From Zeugodacus cucurbitae (lineage: Eukaryota > Arthropoda > Insecta > Diptera > Tephritidae), in NCBI RefSeq assembly GCF_028554725.1, contig NC_071670.1, forward strand, positions 2,418,001 to 2,482,000: 64,000 nucleotides of DNA. Direction: 5' to 3'. The position numbers were made by a program, and so were the translations under genes. Positions within the stretch are counted from its first letter, which is position 1. Each line of letters begins with the position of its first letter. Positions 24,530 through 38,093 of this stretch are shown here, piece by piece. The notes below the pieces were generated by a model. It was not told the DNA's origin. It saw only the letters and a program-made list of their open reading frames with translations, and ran no database searches.

Positions 24530-25310
24530 AAATAAAATGAAATAAAAAAAAAAAATAAATTAAATTAAATTTAAAATTTAAACAAAAAAAATTAAAGTTA
24601 AAATAAAAAAGTAAAAAAAAATTATCAAAAAAATAAAATAGAAAAAAATTAAATTATATAATATAAAATTTTTTAACAAAAAAAATTAAATTTAAAATAA
24701 AAAAGTAAAAAAAAATTATCAGAGAATTAAAGTATAAAAAAATTAAAAAAATATAAATAACAAATAAAATATAAGAGTGCAATAAAAATTTAGTTTTTAT
24801 GTTTATATAAAAAATATTTGAATTTCAGAATTTTTTGAGTAAAACCAGTTAATTTTTTTTTTAATTTTTGTAAAATATATTATTATACGTGCGATTAATT
24901 AAAAACAAAAAAACGGTTTAAAAAACCAAATATTAATTAAATTTTTTTTTATATTTTCTTAAGAATGTAAAAAATTCTGAATTCCAAATATTCGATTTCA
25001 GATTTTTTTTAATTTTTATAAAATATATTATTGTACGTGTGATTAATAAAAAAACACAGTTTAAAAAAACCAAATTTATTTTTGTTTTTCAATTAATTTT
25101 TTTTTTTGATATTTTTTTAAGAATGTAAAAAAATTTGAATTTTGAAATTTAAATTTTGACATTTTTTAATTCACAAAAATTTTGTTTGTCGTTCATAACA
25201 GTTTTGTGAAAAACTTTAATATTTAAGGAATTTTCCAATTAAAATATTTTTATTTTCTCATTTTGTATATTTTTCAAGTTTTCGATAATTTAAAATTATA
25301 AATATTTTTT
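24530..25310. repeat. A/T low-complexity block with two tandem duplications
   Basis: One duplication repeats AAATAAAAAAGTAAAAAAAA and ATTATC at about 94-bp spacing (landmarks 24611 and 24705). A second repeats a unit containing AAAATATATTATTRTACGTG, GTTTAAAAAA and AAGAATGTAAAAAATT at 148-bp spacing (ACGT landmarks 24887 and 25035). Confidence 0.75.
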
Positions 25311-26600
25311 CTATCATTTTAATTTATTTTCGCAAGTACAATAGCCTCTTAAGGACTTTTTTAGTTTTCTCCCAAATTTACAATATTTTAATATTCTTAT
25401 TCCACTGACCCCCACCTCCAACACAAACTGCAAGCCACTTGAGCTTATTAAAATTAAAAAATAGTAACTGTCAAATGCTGACACTTTCCATTTGCTGCCT
25501 GTCAACGCAATATTGAACCTTTTCATATAATTTTTTAACGATGCCAAACGAAATTGCAAATATTTTCCTAATTTTTTTTGTATTCTTTGTATTTAGAGGC
25601 AAATGGACGAAATGATAAATGAGCACACTCAGCTGGCCGTAGATTACGCAAAAACAAACTACTTAAATGAAAAATATGAAAAATTCAACATAAAAAGAGT
25701 GAAGAAAAAAGAATTTCGGGTATGACAAGCTTAGAAGCGCGGACCGGGGGCAGTTGGCAGTGTGACAGCAGAAAATTGTCGCTTTATTGAATATTTTGTG
25801 ACGTAGCTCGGCTAATAAAGCTGTCAGGTTTTTGCCATTTCCGAAAGAAGTGTCTAAGAAAAATCGTTTGCCGGACGGTCGGTGCGCATATTTGGCCCTT
25901 TTTTGCTGAAGGGTGGCTGATAATGGATTACTGTCATTATTCGCAAAGTGAAAAATATGTTTTCCACAGCGTTTTTATGGATTACTCGGCAACTGTGCGC
26001 TTTTTACAACCATTTTTGACGTGTCTTCTCTTTGCTTACATTGTTTTCATAAATTTTGGTTTTTTATTTGTCTCCTTTCGCACTCATTTTTTGACAACTT
26101 ACTCCACTACTTGACACTGTTGCCAGCACATTTAACCGTTTTACGGCCGCTTGACATGCCAATTGGCAATTTGCATAATCAGAAAATCATCACAAAACTC
26201 AAATTACCGAAATTATTTCGCTAATCACAACAACAGCAACACTGTTTGCGGTGTGTAGCTGTCTTCAAGTGCTCGCGCTCATGGTGCGACGCGTGTAATT
26301 TTTTTTGGCAATTTATTCGCATTTACGGCGTTGTTGTTGTTTTTGTGTGGTTTAGTACTATTTTCTATGTGAAATTGTTGTGCTACAGTTCAATTACTTT
26401 GCATTAATAATTATATATTCCGGCATGTTGCATGCCTCACCGGCATTTGGCACAGATTTATGTCACAATTTTGTGTAATTAAAGGTGAATTAGAAGCGGC
26501 AAGTGACATCAATGGCTGTAATAATAGCCAACAGACACGGAGTGTTGCGATAATATGGCAACACTGAAGGAATGTTGCGTTGAAAAAATTATTTAGCAGT
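25311..26600. other. GC-richer unique block
   Basis: Contains GCGCGGACCGGGGG near 25737 and a unique, balanced composition up to 26560. Frames at 25923-26224 on + are phenylalanine- and leucine-rich with no domain. It may be regulatory. No specific element recognised. Confidence 0.35.
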
Positions 26601-27200
26601 ATCGAGAAGTTAAATTGTTGAGGAAAATTACTTTAAATTTTTTATATTGTTAAAAAACTAATAATTTTTGTAATTAAATAATTCTTACAAATTAAAATAT
26701 TATTTTTTTTTTTTAAATTCAAATTTTGTAAAGTAATTAAAACTGAAAATATTTATCAAAATACTTACATATGGTGATATTTTCGTAACTGTAAAGAGAA
26801 AAAGAAAATTTAATTAGCTAAAATTACAAAAAATGTAGTTTTTGAAAAGGAAAAATAATTCTTAAATTTTCTTTTTGAATAAGTTGTAAAAATGTTTAAA
26901 CTTATTAAAAAAAATTACAAAAAAAAAAATATTTTTCAAATTTTAAAAAATTCAAAAATTTTTAAAATTTTTGGGCTTAATTTTTTTTAATGTTTCAAAT
27001 TTTTTTTAAAAGTATTCGAATTTTTAAGGATTACTTTTTTACAAATTTTAAAACTTAAAATTTTTTTTTTGAATTTTTTTAAATTTTTAAATTTTAAATT
27101 TTTCCATAATTTTTCAAATTTTTTTAGGAGTATTTTTTTCAAAATTTTGAAAAATTTTTCCAAATCAGATTTTTATTTTTTAATTTTTTAATACTTCACT
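26601..27200. repeat. A/T low-complexity block
   Basis: Long alternating runs of A and T, especially AAATTTTT words at 26930-27190. Nothing else visible. Confidence 0.7.
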
Positions 27201-27889
27201 GTATTGCGCTTTTTTTTTTTAATTTTGTATATTATTATATTTCACCCCAGAACCCTACCAAAAACTCTGCTATTATGTACACCGATTAGGCTAAATCATT
27301 CAATGAACAAAGAAAACAAGAACAACAACGCCAACACTGCCCTTGAGAGTGCACTTGCTTCTCCAATAATCTTATCTCCAAACAAATCATCGAAATTTTA
27401 AATCATCATTTTGCGCAGCTAAAATTAGCACAACTTGAAGCGTTTTTTTTTTTTTGTTGTAGATTTCGCTTTTATTTGTCTTTGCTTTGTCCATTTCTGG
27501 CGATGTTGTCTTAAATGGGAGCGATTTTATTTACTTTTGCTATCAGTCAAAAAACTTCAAAAATCTATGGAACGCCCTCAACGGCCGTCAATAGGCAACT
27601 GGTGACTTTCAAGGTCAGTGTACTTCAACCGTAGAAGCAATGCCAAAAACAAAAACTAGACAAAAAAAAATCACAAGTCCAAAAAAGAAAAATACAAAAA
27701 AAATAAAATTATTCAACGAATAAAATTATGCAGCACTCGAAATGTTTGCTCACCATTTAGAGTTAAACAAAAACTTGCGTAACCAAAAATGGGCAGCACG
27801 CCAAGCAGTAGTTGGAGAGACAAAATAGTTGGCGTAAATGCGTGTAAGTGTGTTGAGCAGAAATTCGAGGGAAAAATTCTTAATTAATT
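27201..27889. other. Unique non-coding sequence
   Basis: No supported gene. A T run lies near 27443 and an A-rich tract at 27657-27710. Confidence 0.4.
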
Positions 27890-28082
27890 AAAAAAAATGT
27901 AATAAAACACATTTTAATAATAAAAATTAATAAAAAAAATTAAATCAAATTAATTAAGAAAAAATAAAAAAAATACAAAATATTTATAAAATTTTCAAAA
28001 AATAAAATTAAATTAAAATATTTCAACAAAAATATTGAACTAAGAAAATTTTCTAAAAATAATATAAAATTCTAAATTAATT

Positions 28083-28115
<33 letters not shown>

Positions 28116-28400
28116 AAAAATTATAATAAAAAAAATTTTATAATAAAAATTAATAATAAAAATTAATTAAAAAAAATTAAATCAAATTCATTTAAAAAAA
28201 ATATATAAAAAAAAACTAAAAATTTATAAAATTTAAAAAAATGAAATTAAATAAAATTAATTTAACAAAAATATTGAACTAAGAAAATTTTCCAAAAATA
28301 CTATCAAAAATTAAAAAAAAAATTAGTACTAAGTAAATATATGTATATTTTAAAAAATTTTGTGTTGAAAAAATTTTAAAATTTATCATAAACTTTTTGT
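27890..28400 (+). repeat. A/T block with 239-bp tandem duplication
   Basis: AACAAAAATATTGAACTAAG occurs at 28025 and 28264, and a TTAAATCAAATT phrase recurs at comparable spacing upstream. The two units span about 27905-28145 and 28146-28330. Confidence 0.75.
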
Positions 28401-28850
28401 AAAGAAAACTAAACATTGATTATACAATTCAAACCCATTCACCAGAACCAATCAACAATGTGCTCTTTAGCCTTTTATTTTTTTTATGCTCAAACACCTG
28501 CTGGACTAAATTATACACACACACAGACCTACCCTGACCAAGCGAACACCTTGACTGTGGCACGTTGCGTTGGGCGGAGCGGCAATTAATCTATGCCATA
28601 AAAGGCTTCGAAATTTAGCTACTTTTTGTTGTTGTATTCTTTTATTACTTTGTGCACTGTTGTGGTATTTTGTATGCATAAATGAACGCTTAATGCTGAC
28701 CATTGACGCAATGAAGCAGGTAAATGAGTGTACGAAATTGAATTGCATTCCAAAGTATTGACGCGCTGCTGCAAGCGTTAGAGGTGTGACATGTGAGTCA
28801 ACATGCGGTAGATACATATATTTTACATAGCTAATAGTCGGTGGTGATAA
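28401..28850. other. Unique non-coding sequence
   Basis: Short GC-richer island. Overlapping frames on opposite strands (28506-28817 and 28570-28761) suggest neither is coding. Confidence 0.4.
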
Positions 28851-29280
28851 ATTGAGCTCGAGAAAAAAATTATGTAAAATGTAAAAAATTATTATGGAAA
28901 TGTAAAAAAATTTTCAAAAATAAAAAAAAAAATATTCTAAAAAATATTTAAAAATTAAAAAAAAAATTCCAAAAAATATTTTAAAAATTAAAAGAAAAAA
29001 TCTAAAAATTATTAATTTCAAATATTTAAAAAGAAAATATTTTAAATGTTTAAAACTTATAAACAGACGCGATTTAAATTGTTCATAACAAATTCTAAAA
29101 TTTTGTAGAAAATAATCTAAATTTTTGGTAAAAATATTCCAATTCCAATTCCAAATTGTAAATATAAAAATGTTTAAACAAAAAAAAAAACAAAAAAAAT
29201 AGGTTTATAAACAATAAAAATAAAAAATATATATAACAACATCCAAAAATTTTCAAAAAAAATCTTAAAAACTTATTAGG
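28851..29280. repeat. A/T low-complexity block
   Basis: A-rich, with repeated AAAAAATATTTTAAAAATTAAA phrases near 28942 and 28977. No gene signal. Confidence 0.65.
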
Positions 29281-29900
29281 TGTTTTACTCTTCCTTAGAA
29301 CGTCACCACAACATCAAAACATCCGTGCTAAATGCATTTGTCATTTAACAGCTTGTCAGAAGTGTCAAATTAATAAATAAAAGAAATAACACTGTCTTAA
29401 ATCACCTATTACTTGCTTTAACCGCAAAGAATTCATGAGAAAACTCATCATTGCATATACAATATCTTCCCTTCCCCTACAAATTTTCTAAATTGCATAT
29501 TTTCAAGTAAATTTTGACATTTCAATTTCGTTGCACATTGCAACGAGCGCCGTAAGAATTCCCCAACGCACAGCGCTCACTTACACACATATACACATGC
29601 ATGCCTGTGTCTTTATGACTCAATTACGCTCGCGTGCGCTCTTCGGTGTTTCGAACATTTCCATTTGCCTTGATTGATGTGACAGTTTGTAGTGTGGCTT
29701 TAGTGTGGTTTTAATTAATTTTAATTACACAAAATTCAACATTTGTCACTCAGCGTGGAAGTTGGAAGTGCTTGTTGCACTGCAATTGTTGTAATGAATT
29801 TCTTGTAAATATTGAAATTAATTGTGATTTTTTCAAGTTTGTTGCAGCAACAAACTATTATATAAATGACAGCATTTTGACAGGTACATAATTAATTTGA
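29281..29900. other. Unique non-coding sequence
   Basis: GC-richer at 29540-29770, with GAGCGCCG, ACACATATACACATGCATG and a GTGTGGCTTTAGTGTGG repeat near 29693. No coding signal. Confidence 0.4.
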
Positions 29901-31110
29901 TGAGGAAATATATATTTTTTAATTATCTTGAAATTTTTTCTAAATTTGACTTAAATTATTGTTATTTTTTTAAACTTCTAAATTGATTTTTTTTATAGTT
30001 CGTATCATTAATATCTATTCTCTTCAAATTTTTTCTTTTAAAAATCAATTATTTATTAATTAATTAGAATAGAATTTTAGATTTTTAATTTTTTTGGAAT
30101 ATTTGAGTATTTTTAATTTTTAACTTTTTTTAATTAATTTTTTTTTTTAATTTTTTGTCTAATTTTTTACTTTTTATATATTAATTTATTTTATAATCAA
30201 AATTTCAAGTAAATTATAAGAGTTTTATTGAAAAAACTCGAAAATATTTTTTTTTTAACTTTGAGAAAATATAATTTTTAATTTTTTTATTTATTAAAAA
30301 AAAATATTTTTCAAAAATTTTGCAATTTTTCCTTTTAGGTCTTGAGTTATTTTTTTTTTTCAAATATTTATTTTAATTAATACATTTTCAATTTAAAGCT
30401 GTAGTTAAAAAATAAAATTTTAAAAAGATTTTTGAATAAATATTTTTTCGTATTAAATTTTTGTGTGGTAAAATAAATATTAAAATAATACATCAATATT
30501 AAAAAAACTGTATTTTTTCAAAAAATTTTGTTTCGAAATTTATTTTATACTTTTTAATTTATTATTTATGAAATATATATTTGTATACATTTTATTTTTA
30601 TTTCAAAACATCGATGCAAAAAAAAAACAAAATTAGAACAATTCAGAATAAAAAAATTATATGAAAATATTAAAAAAAAATTAAAATTTTGAAAAAAAAA
30701 TTAAAAAAAGTTTAAAATTTCGAAAATAATTAAAATATTGAAAGTTTAATTTTAAAATTACTTGAAATAAATTATAGGAATTTAGAACTAAAAAAAATTA
30801 TATTAAAATATAAAAAAAATTTAAAATTTTGAAATAAAAATAAAAAAAATAAAAAAAATAAAAAAATATATAAAAAAGTTTAAAATTTTGAAAAAAATTA
30901 AAATTATTGAAAATTGTATTTTCAAATTACTTGAAATAAATTATTTGAATTCAGAATAAAAATAAAATTATATTAAAATATTTAAAATTTTGAAAAAAAA
31001 ATTTAAATATTGCAAATTTAATTTTAACATTACTTGAAATAAATTATATGAATTCAGAATAAAAACAAAATTATGAAAAAAAATTTAAATCCCATATAAT
31101 TTTTTTTTTT
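29901..31110 (+). repeat. A/T low-complexity block with irregular tandem repeat
   Basis: Within a 1.2-kb A/T block, CTTGAAATAAATTA occurs at 30761, 30930 and 31033. It is followed each time by a GAATT(C/T)AGAA(T/C)(A)AAAA phrase and preceded by ATTGAAA/ATTGCAAA. A further AATTCAGAATAAAAA lies near 30640. Intervals are 169 and 103 bp. Confidence 0.75.
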
Positions 31111-32449
31111 TTATATACCATCACATCTCTCTCTTCAGTTTAATTTTAATGCTGCAATTTTTAATTCAAGCCAACTACCGTTATCCTTTCTCGCTTTCTC
31201 TTCTTTAATCACACTTTAAGTGATTTGATGAATCTTCATTAGAGCAGCATGCTCTTAAATTCGGTTTTAATTAAAGAAAATGCTTTAGAAAACCAACAAA
31301 TCGAGTCATTGATATGCGTACGAGCCAAGCAATCAAGTGTGTCACTCAACGAGAGACTTACATGCTGCTTATATACGAGATATATTATGTACATACATTT
31401 GCAAAAACTTAATATTTAATGGCATTGCTACTCATATGTATTGGTGTCTATGGAAGTGTATGTGTATGTGCGTGTGGATCAAGTTAGTTTGAGCCCTGCA
31501 TTGGCATCAATTAAAAATCAATCAATATGAAATGTAATCAATGGGAATTTTATTTCAAAACAGAAGAAGCCAGCCCTTGCTCTTTGCACTTCTTTCCAAT
31601 TCTAACTACTGCCAATCTGGCACTAACACAAACACACACACTCAAGTGAACACACATACATACTCAGAAGTGAATATATTGAGGTGTACATGCCTGAACC
31701 GCAAACTGTAATGAATGCATTCAAGTAAGTAAGGGTAAATCTTTGCAAATGAAATATATATGTATATGTACGAGCAGCAAACAAGAAATTTGATAACATT
31801 TTGGGGAGAGATGGAGCGTGGGTGGAGCAGCAAAAATGAAAAGGACAAGCAAACTGCAAGACAGGCGTTTGCTCTACGACACACACATGCACACATGCCA
31901 ATTTGCGTAACTGTAAAATCATATAACTCGTGCAATATGCTTTAAAGCGCTCAGCTATTTATGGCTGTGTTCGGAGATTGTCGTCAAAGCGTCGGTTTTC
32001 AACTGTAATGTGCGAGTACTTTAATCGAGGCACACATCCGCCTTGCAGATGCATGTGTGTGTGTGTGTGGCATGCAACACACTCTCTACACATATCACTT
32101 TCATTCAGCACTTTCCTGCTTCCGCCCTTTCGCCACTTGCCTCCTTGCCTTTGCGCGCTTAAATATAATATATTTTCGTCGTCTTTCTTGTTTGTTTATA
32201 CTCCTTTTTGGTCATAAACGACGTTAATAGGTTAAATACATTAGGTCAAAGTGCATATGCGCTCACTTTACTTTACTTTACTCTTATGAAACGTATGTAT
32301 ATCGACTTTTATGGAGAAAATGCAGTTTTCAAACGGGAGAGCACAGGCACTTTTATGTCCTTGTGTGTTCGAAGAGCTTGCAACGGCAAGTGAAATGAAA
32401 ATATACAGTTAATGACTTGTGAAATCACATATTTATACTGTTAAATGAA
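31111..32449. other. Unique non-coding block
   Basis: Contains a CACACA run near 31630, a TGTGTGTGTGTG run at 32050, and TATATATGTATATG words at 31755. Several frames of 60-99 codons overlap on both strands, which argues against coding. Confidence 0.4.
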
Positions 32450-33190
32450 TTTTATTTTCAAAAGCGTAAAAGTTCGGCTTTAAAAGCGACATATGAGAAA
32501 GCTTTAAATATTTTAGTTAAATTGAGTTGAGGTTGGAGTGGTGAACCAAAAGATAGCAAAACTGTCAGACGGAAGATAGATAGATCTGTATAGAGAGCTT
32601 TACGAAAGCAATACGGATTTTAAATATTATTAAATCCCGAGAAAGCTTTCAGTTTTCGAACTTGAAAATCACAGTTATTTCAATCAAGTTATGGAGAGTG
32701 CTGTAGAAGAATAAGTTTACACACATATCAAAAGCAACAGCTAAGCTTTTGCGAAAAAAGCTCTCATAAAATATTATTTAAGCACTTGAAGCTTTGGAAA
32801 GCTTTTAGTAATTAAAATAAGTTCTTCAGAGTGCTTAATTATAAAATACTGAAAAAGCTTACAAAGAGATCAAAAGTATCAGCTCAGCTTCTGCAGAAAA
32901 AAGCTTTCATAAAGTTGCTTTCAAGCACTTGCAGATTTACAAAGCTTTTGACAGTGATTTTTCTACAAAACAGGCAGCGAAAATTCATTGTCAAATTCAA
33001 TCGAAAGGGTGCTAGAGCTTTTTCATTCAAAGAGCTTAATAGCAAAGCTTTTTGTAGCTTTCTTTATTTTCTGTCTTCTGGTTGAAGAAGTTTGCTTTAA
33101 TCGAGCATACCTTCAAAGAGCTTTTATCAGCAAGATATTCTCAAAATATTCTTATATATTCTTAAACCGTCTGGAAAGCTCGGTTAAGTA
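32450..33190. repeat. AAAGCTTT word field 4
   Basis: AAGCTTT, AAAGCTT or AGAGCTTT occurs about fifteen times (for example near 32500, 32597, 32642, 32744, 32785, 32797, 32857, 32900, 32940, 33043). Because AAAGCTTT is palindromic no strand bias can be assigned. The + frame at 32831-33085 is rich in KAF/KLL because it reads through the words. Confidence 0.6.
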
Positions 33191-34368
33191 CAACTAAGGT
33201 TCTTCATGTTTTCCCCTTAGAACCTTTTCTCTGGAACACCGTTATATTGACTATTTTATGTTCAACTTTCATTCTTTTCGAGCTCCTCTCTCTCTGGCAC
33301 ATGCATTTCACTCGCCGGCACATATCCTTTACATCGATTCGCCATTAAGGTAAGTGAATTTTAATTTGGCACAAATGCTAAGCAAACAAAAAGTGAGTCG
33401 AAAAACTTCGATAAAAGTAAAATTTTCGAAAACCAGGTGCAGACATTGCAAATGTGAAAGGAAGGACGACAAGGTGGCGCATATTCTTTTTGTGCGCTCT
33501 TGGATGGAAATGAAATTGAAATTTGAATGAGTGTGCGACTAAAACAGGATGTGCATGTCTGGCAGTTAGAAATGAAAATGAAAAAAAAACAACACGTACA
33601 ACAACAGGCACTTCTGTATGCCTGTCACATATGTACATATGTATACGTGTTGGTGTTGTTTTTGCTTTTTTCATTGTCAAACGCCGAAAAAATCGAAAAA
33701 TTTATGGCGCTGTCACTGTTCGATTTTTGCATGAATTATGGATTTGATATGATTTTTTGCGGTGGAAAATAGACGGCGACACATATAAACACACACACAT
33801 ACGAATGAGTTCGTATAAAATCGAAAAAGCGTGTAACAGTACAGGAAATGAAGAACCGGGCGGAGTGAAAGGAGATAAATAACGCTGTTTGGTGTAGAAT
33901 TTTAATTGATTGCACACACATACATAGAATATATAACCATTTGTCGCCACTCTGGCAGAATCTTCTACAGCTGCAAACCATTCTGAATAATTTGAAATTT
34001 GAAATTTTTGTTAGCCATAAAAATCGTCCGTTTTGTTAATTTTATGAGCTATGAACAGTAGTTGCTTTGAATTAAATCTGATTTAATAGTTATGAATAAA
34101 TTTGTGATAGCAATCATGCTGAAAAGTGAAGTGTTGATGCGCATAAATTAAGTTATAGAAGAAAAACGAAAAAAAAATTCATTAAGCTATATGCTGAATA
34201 TGAATTATGAAAGCTATAAAGTCAACAGAAGCTATGGGAATTGCAGAAACTAAAAAATATATATAATATAAATATTCTCGGACGAATAAAAACAAGTAGA
34301 ATAAAATGAAGATTAGCGAAATACTACAAATGGACATAAAAATACAAGAAAGAACAACTGAAGACAAC
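33191..34368. other. Unique non-coding sequence
   Basis: No supported gene. Opposed frames around 33378-33981 share the same DNA, and none has a domain. Confidence 0.4.
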
Positions 34369-34640
34369 AGCCAGCAAGTGAGCTGAATACCACAAAACGA
34401 AAAATATTTTTGAGTAAGAAGTCCATTCAGTGCGCGGAATTTCGAAATTTCGAACATATGATTCGCAGCATTACATAAAAAAATTTAAAACGTAGCAGAT
34501 ATTGGAATCAGCAACAACCAGTGAGCTAAAAACCATAAAACGAACAATATTTTTGAGCATCGACAAGTCAGTGTTCGGAATTTCGAACTCAGGATTCGCA
34601 GACTAACATAAAAAGTTGAAAACGAAGCAGATATCAAAAT
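34369..34640 (+). repeat. Tandem duplication, 143-bp unit
   Basis: Unit A (34369-34511) and unit B (34512-34640) share, in order, CCAGNNAGTGAGCT, CCATAAAACGAACAATATTT-like, CAGTG(C/T)(G/T)CGGAATTTCGAA, ATTCGCAG, ACATAAAAA and GCAGATAT. GTGAGCT is 143 bp apart. Confidence 0.8.
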
Positions 34641-36299
34641 CGGGGTCCACTCAAAGAAATCCATCGAGGCAATTCAGAGTTGATATAGGCTACATTGAAA
34701 GCATAATAAGTCTTCCTGTAAGGTATATTTATATAGTGGTTTATTGGAATTATTCGACCGATTCTGAGCTCAAAAGCAGCTAGAAATATTTACTATTCCT
34801 TAATAGATATCTAAATTACTGTTAGATCAAGTTCGAAGAGGGATTCATTATTCAAAATATTGCTAAACTAGAATGGAAGTATGCAGAAAGCTTACAAGGT
34901 TTGTCAATTTATCGATTTCATGTCTGAAAAATGCTTTCTGAAATTGTAAAAATCGGACAAAGCGCCGAATGGCAGTGATGAAGTAGTCAGATCTCATAAC
35001 GGGATGGGGTGAAATTTAGAGACAAGGGCAGGTTTTCAGTAACCAAAGTTGCGTGTAAGCTTCTGACGACCTATAACTTGTTTAACACTTTTTTTCGAAG
35101 AGATCTCTTCAAAGAAATAAAAATAATTTATATAAAAACCTCAAATCAGACAGCGTAACATAAAAGTATCATCATTACCCACTTTACGAACACGTCGAAC
35201 TTTGGAAAAATTGCAAAAAGCTTGTTAGTATTTCCACAGAACTACTGCAGTTATTTCTGCTGCAGAAAACTTTAATAATTTCCACGGAAACACCTACTCA
35301 GCTTTATCGGCACAGTTGCTATTGCTACGATTGCGAAACTTCTGCCGGGACCAACAACTGAAAGCTGAAAGCAAAAACTTTGTTTGCGCAACTTCGCTGC
35401 TCTCCGACACATACAATCGCCGCACATCCTTTCGCCGCACTCATTACCAAGCAAATAGTTGAAGCAAAGTAAAATCACAAATAAATGTAAACAGACAAGA
35501 ATATTCAATGTCATCAACTCAACAACAACTTAATTACCCAGCACTTAAGCGAGTCAGACGCGCGTAGCATAACCTTCATTGTGGGTGTTGCTATTTGGGG
35601 TTTTGCTTTTATTATTGTTTTTGTTTGGGCGAAGTTACAACCGACATTTTGCTGCAACAACAACAGCAACTTTAATGAGCGAAACGACAATGACGAGACG
35701 AGGCTAGAGGCGCTGGAGGTGAGTGGGAGATGGTGGTGTCGGAGGAGATGGAGGTCTTCGTGGTGATGGAGACCCGACAGGCTTTTTATGCAAAAGTTTG
35801 CAAGTTTGCATGCCGAGCGGCGTTTACAAAAACCACCTAATTACAACACTGCCTGGCGATGCTGCTTAGAAGGTTTGCGGGGCAGGTAGTGGTGAGCTCG
35901 TGTTTTTTGTGGTCGCTCTGAGTCTTCACCTAATGACCTAAAACTCAAAGACTCATTCGCTTCTATTTTTTTGCACACACTTTCTTTGCATAATTGTTAA
36001 TATTTTCTGCGTACGAAACATGCAGCCCCGCACGGCTCGGTCGGTTCTAACCGCTCCCAGCACAAAGCAAGGCAGAACAATAACAAGTAAACGTTGTACG
36101 TACAAGATAACAAAAAGCCCTTGACAAGTGGGAAAGTAGCATCAACTGTGGTGGAAGTGAAAAAACTGCAAAACACTTTCCATTCGCCCTAACCACACCG
36201 ACTAACCCCAGTCTACGACCGAATTCATGCGGACCGCCGCACGACACCACACAAATGGCCTTCTCGGCATCATCATCATCACCATCAACATCATCCGCA
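34641..36299. other. Unique non-coding sequence grading into GC-richer block
   Basis: AT-rich to 35.2 kb, then GC-richer with CTGGAGG/GGTGATGG purine words at 35700-35770 and CATCATCATCACC near 36268. No credible exon. Confidence 0.4.
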
Positions 36300-36514
36300 G
36301 TCAGTCAGCGCTCGGCTGACTTGTGTGCCAAACGTCGGCTGATAGGCCGGAGGCTGTTGACGCTTGTACGCTTGAATGGGATCAGTGTTTTTGTTGCTTT
36401 CTCTACAACTGCCACCGCTGTCATTACGTAAGTAAAAAGCGCTGACAAAGCGTGTACTGACCTGCTAACCAAAAAACAAAAACCAGCGCAAGAGCAACTG
36501 TGGCTCATCTGTTT

Positions 36515-36582
36515 GGTCGACGTTCCGACAACTGTCGGTCCAACTGGGCGGACCGTTTGCTGTGCGCCTTTGGCGGTCGACC
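36515..36582. other. Nested inverted repeats
   Basis: Three inverted pairs sit in 68 bp: GGTCGAC (36515-36521) with GTCGACC (36576-36582); CCGACA/TGTCGG with a 2-bp loop (36525-36538); and CGGTCC (36536-36541) with GGACCG (36550-36555). The last two overlap, so they are alternative folds. It could form a small hairpin in RNA or DNA, or be a dense palindromic site cluster. Confidence 0.5.
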
Positions 36583-38085
36583 TGCTCTATATCGCACACA
36601 ATGCCGAGTAGTACTTATGCTAATGTGTACATGTCTCACACCCAAGGCGGGCAGGCGTGGTGGGGCGCACAGTCACTTTCTTTGGCCACACTTGCTGTTA
36701 ATGTATTTTTCATTGCACTCGCGTGTATTGTTACACAGTGTTCTACATTTTCATCGGTGCTTTCTTCGCAGGCTGTTGTTGTTACTGTTGGTCGTGTTTT
36801 TCGGGCTTTGCTGTGTGTTGAGACAGTTTCCGCCAAGCCGAGCACATTCATCTGGCCAATCTAAGCGTCATTTGCTTGCAGTCCATCATCCGACGGCCCA
36901 CAGTGTGGGTTGTGGAGCTTGTCACATTTGAGTTGTTGAAATGAGCTTGACATGACGGCTCGACTGTCCGCTATTGCGGCACATAAATGTCGCGCGCGCC
37001 TTACAAGTCGTGCAATCTGAAAACACGTCGCGTTCGGTCAGCATCTCGCTCCAATCGTGGCGCAGTATGGTCTCTTTGAGCTCCAGTTCGCGCGTTTAGC
37101 GTCTGTAACGCGGCCATGCTGGTCTCACTGTCAGTCATTACCATTTTGAGCATGTCGGCGCGCATAGACAGTGGTCTCAGTTGTCGCTAGCGTCGTGTCT
37201 TCATCGTGCCTTTTTTGGCTTTTCCGCTGGCTACCCGTTCTTTCTTTCATTTTGTAGCTCTGCCGTTTACAACGTTTAGGCCTATCGGCGCTTTGGCTTT
37301 ATGCATGCCGACCTCCGTTTTATGTTGGACGCTTTTTGTGCGGCGGCAATGTTCCACTTTGTATGAGTGCTGACAAGTCGTCGTCTGTGCCGCTGCTCTT
37401 ATTTGCTTTGAGCTTTTTTGTTATTGTTGTTTGCCTTTTATGTCAAGCTGTGACTATTTGTTTTGGTCGTCAGTGAGTCTTGTTGGTTTGTTTCTTTGTA
37501 CGTCGGACCAGGCCGCAACGAGCGTGGCCGTAATTTTTTATCAGCCTTTAGTGCTTTCTTCCTGCCGCCCATTTCGATAGGCTCGTTTTTATGGCTGCAT
37601 TTCAATGCTTCTTATGTGTGCTGTTGTTATTATTTATGTTGATTTGTTTGTTAGCTGTCAAAATGCAACAATATGACAGCTGACAGTGATATTTTCACAA
37701 ACACATTACTGTCCGCACTCTGACGCACACTAACGTCCGACTAAGTCGTTGAGTTGTGGGTGTATGCGAAAGGGGAGAATTTATTAGAATAGTGGCGTCG
37801 CCTTGCGGAAGGTCATTTCCTACGCCGAGTGACCGCTACATTGACCTTTTCGTTAGTCATATGTGCGAGTGGGGCGCTGATAAGAAATATACGATTACCT
37901 CGTTACTCGCTTGAATTGCGTAAATAAATTGCTGGTGATTTGTACAAATTGGCCTAAAATGTACGAAACCCTGTTTGAGGTCACATGCAGTGCGTTTTTG
38001 TGTGTGTCGTCATAAAGTCGACCTTTTTCCGGAGTGTCTACAGTCTGCAAGATAAATTGTCACACGTTACCGCATATCTGTCATG

Positions 38086-38093
38086 TGACGTCA
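38086..38093. promoter_or_regulatory. Perfect CRE palindrome TGACGTCA
   Basis: An exact match to the CREB/ATF bZIP consensus, flanked by TGTCATG and AATGTCACAG. A single 8-mer is weak evidence alone, but it lies inside the GTC-rich block. Confidence 0.3.

Noticed and set aside
36500..36931. 143-codon + strand frame with a leucine-rich run
   Set aside because: The leucine run comes from CTG/TTG-rich DNA. Frames at 36562-36864 (+) and 36636-36851 (-) use the same bases, and no family is recognisable.
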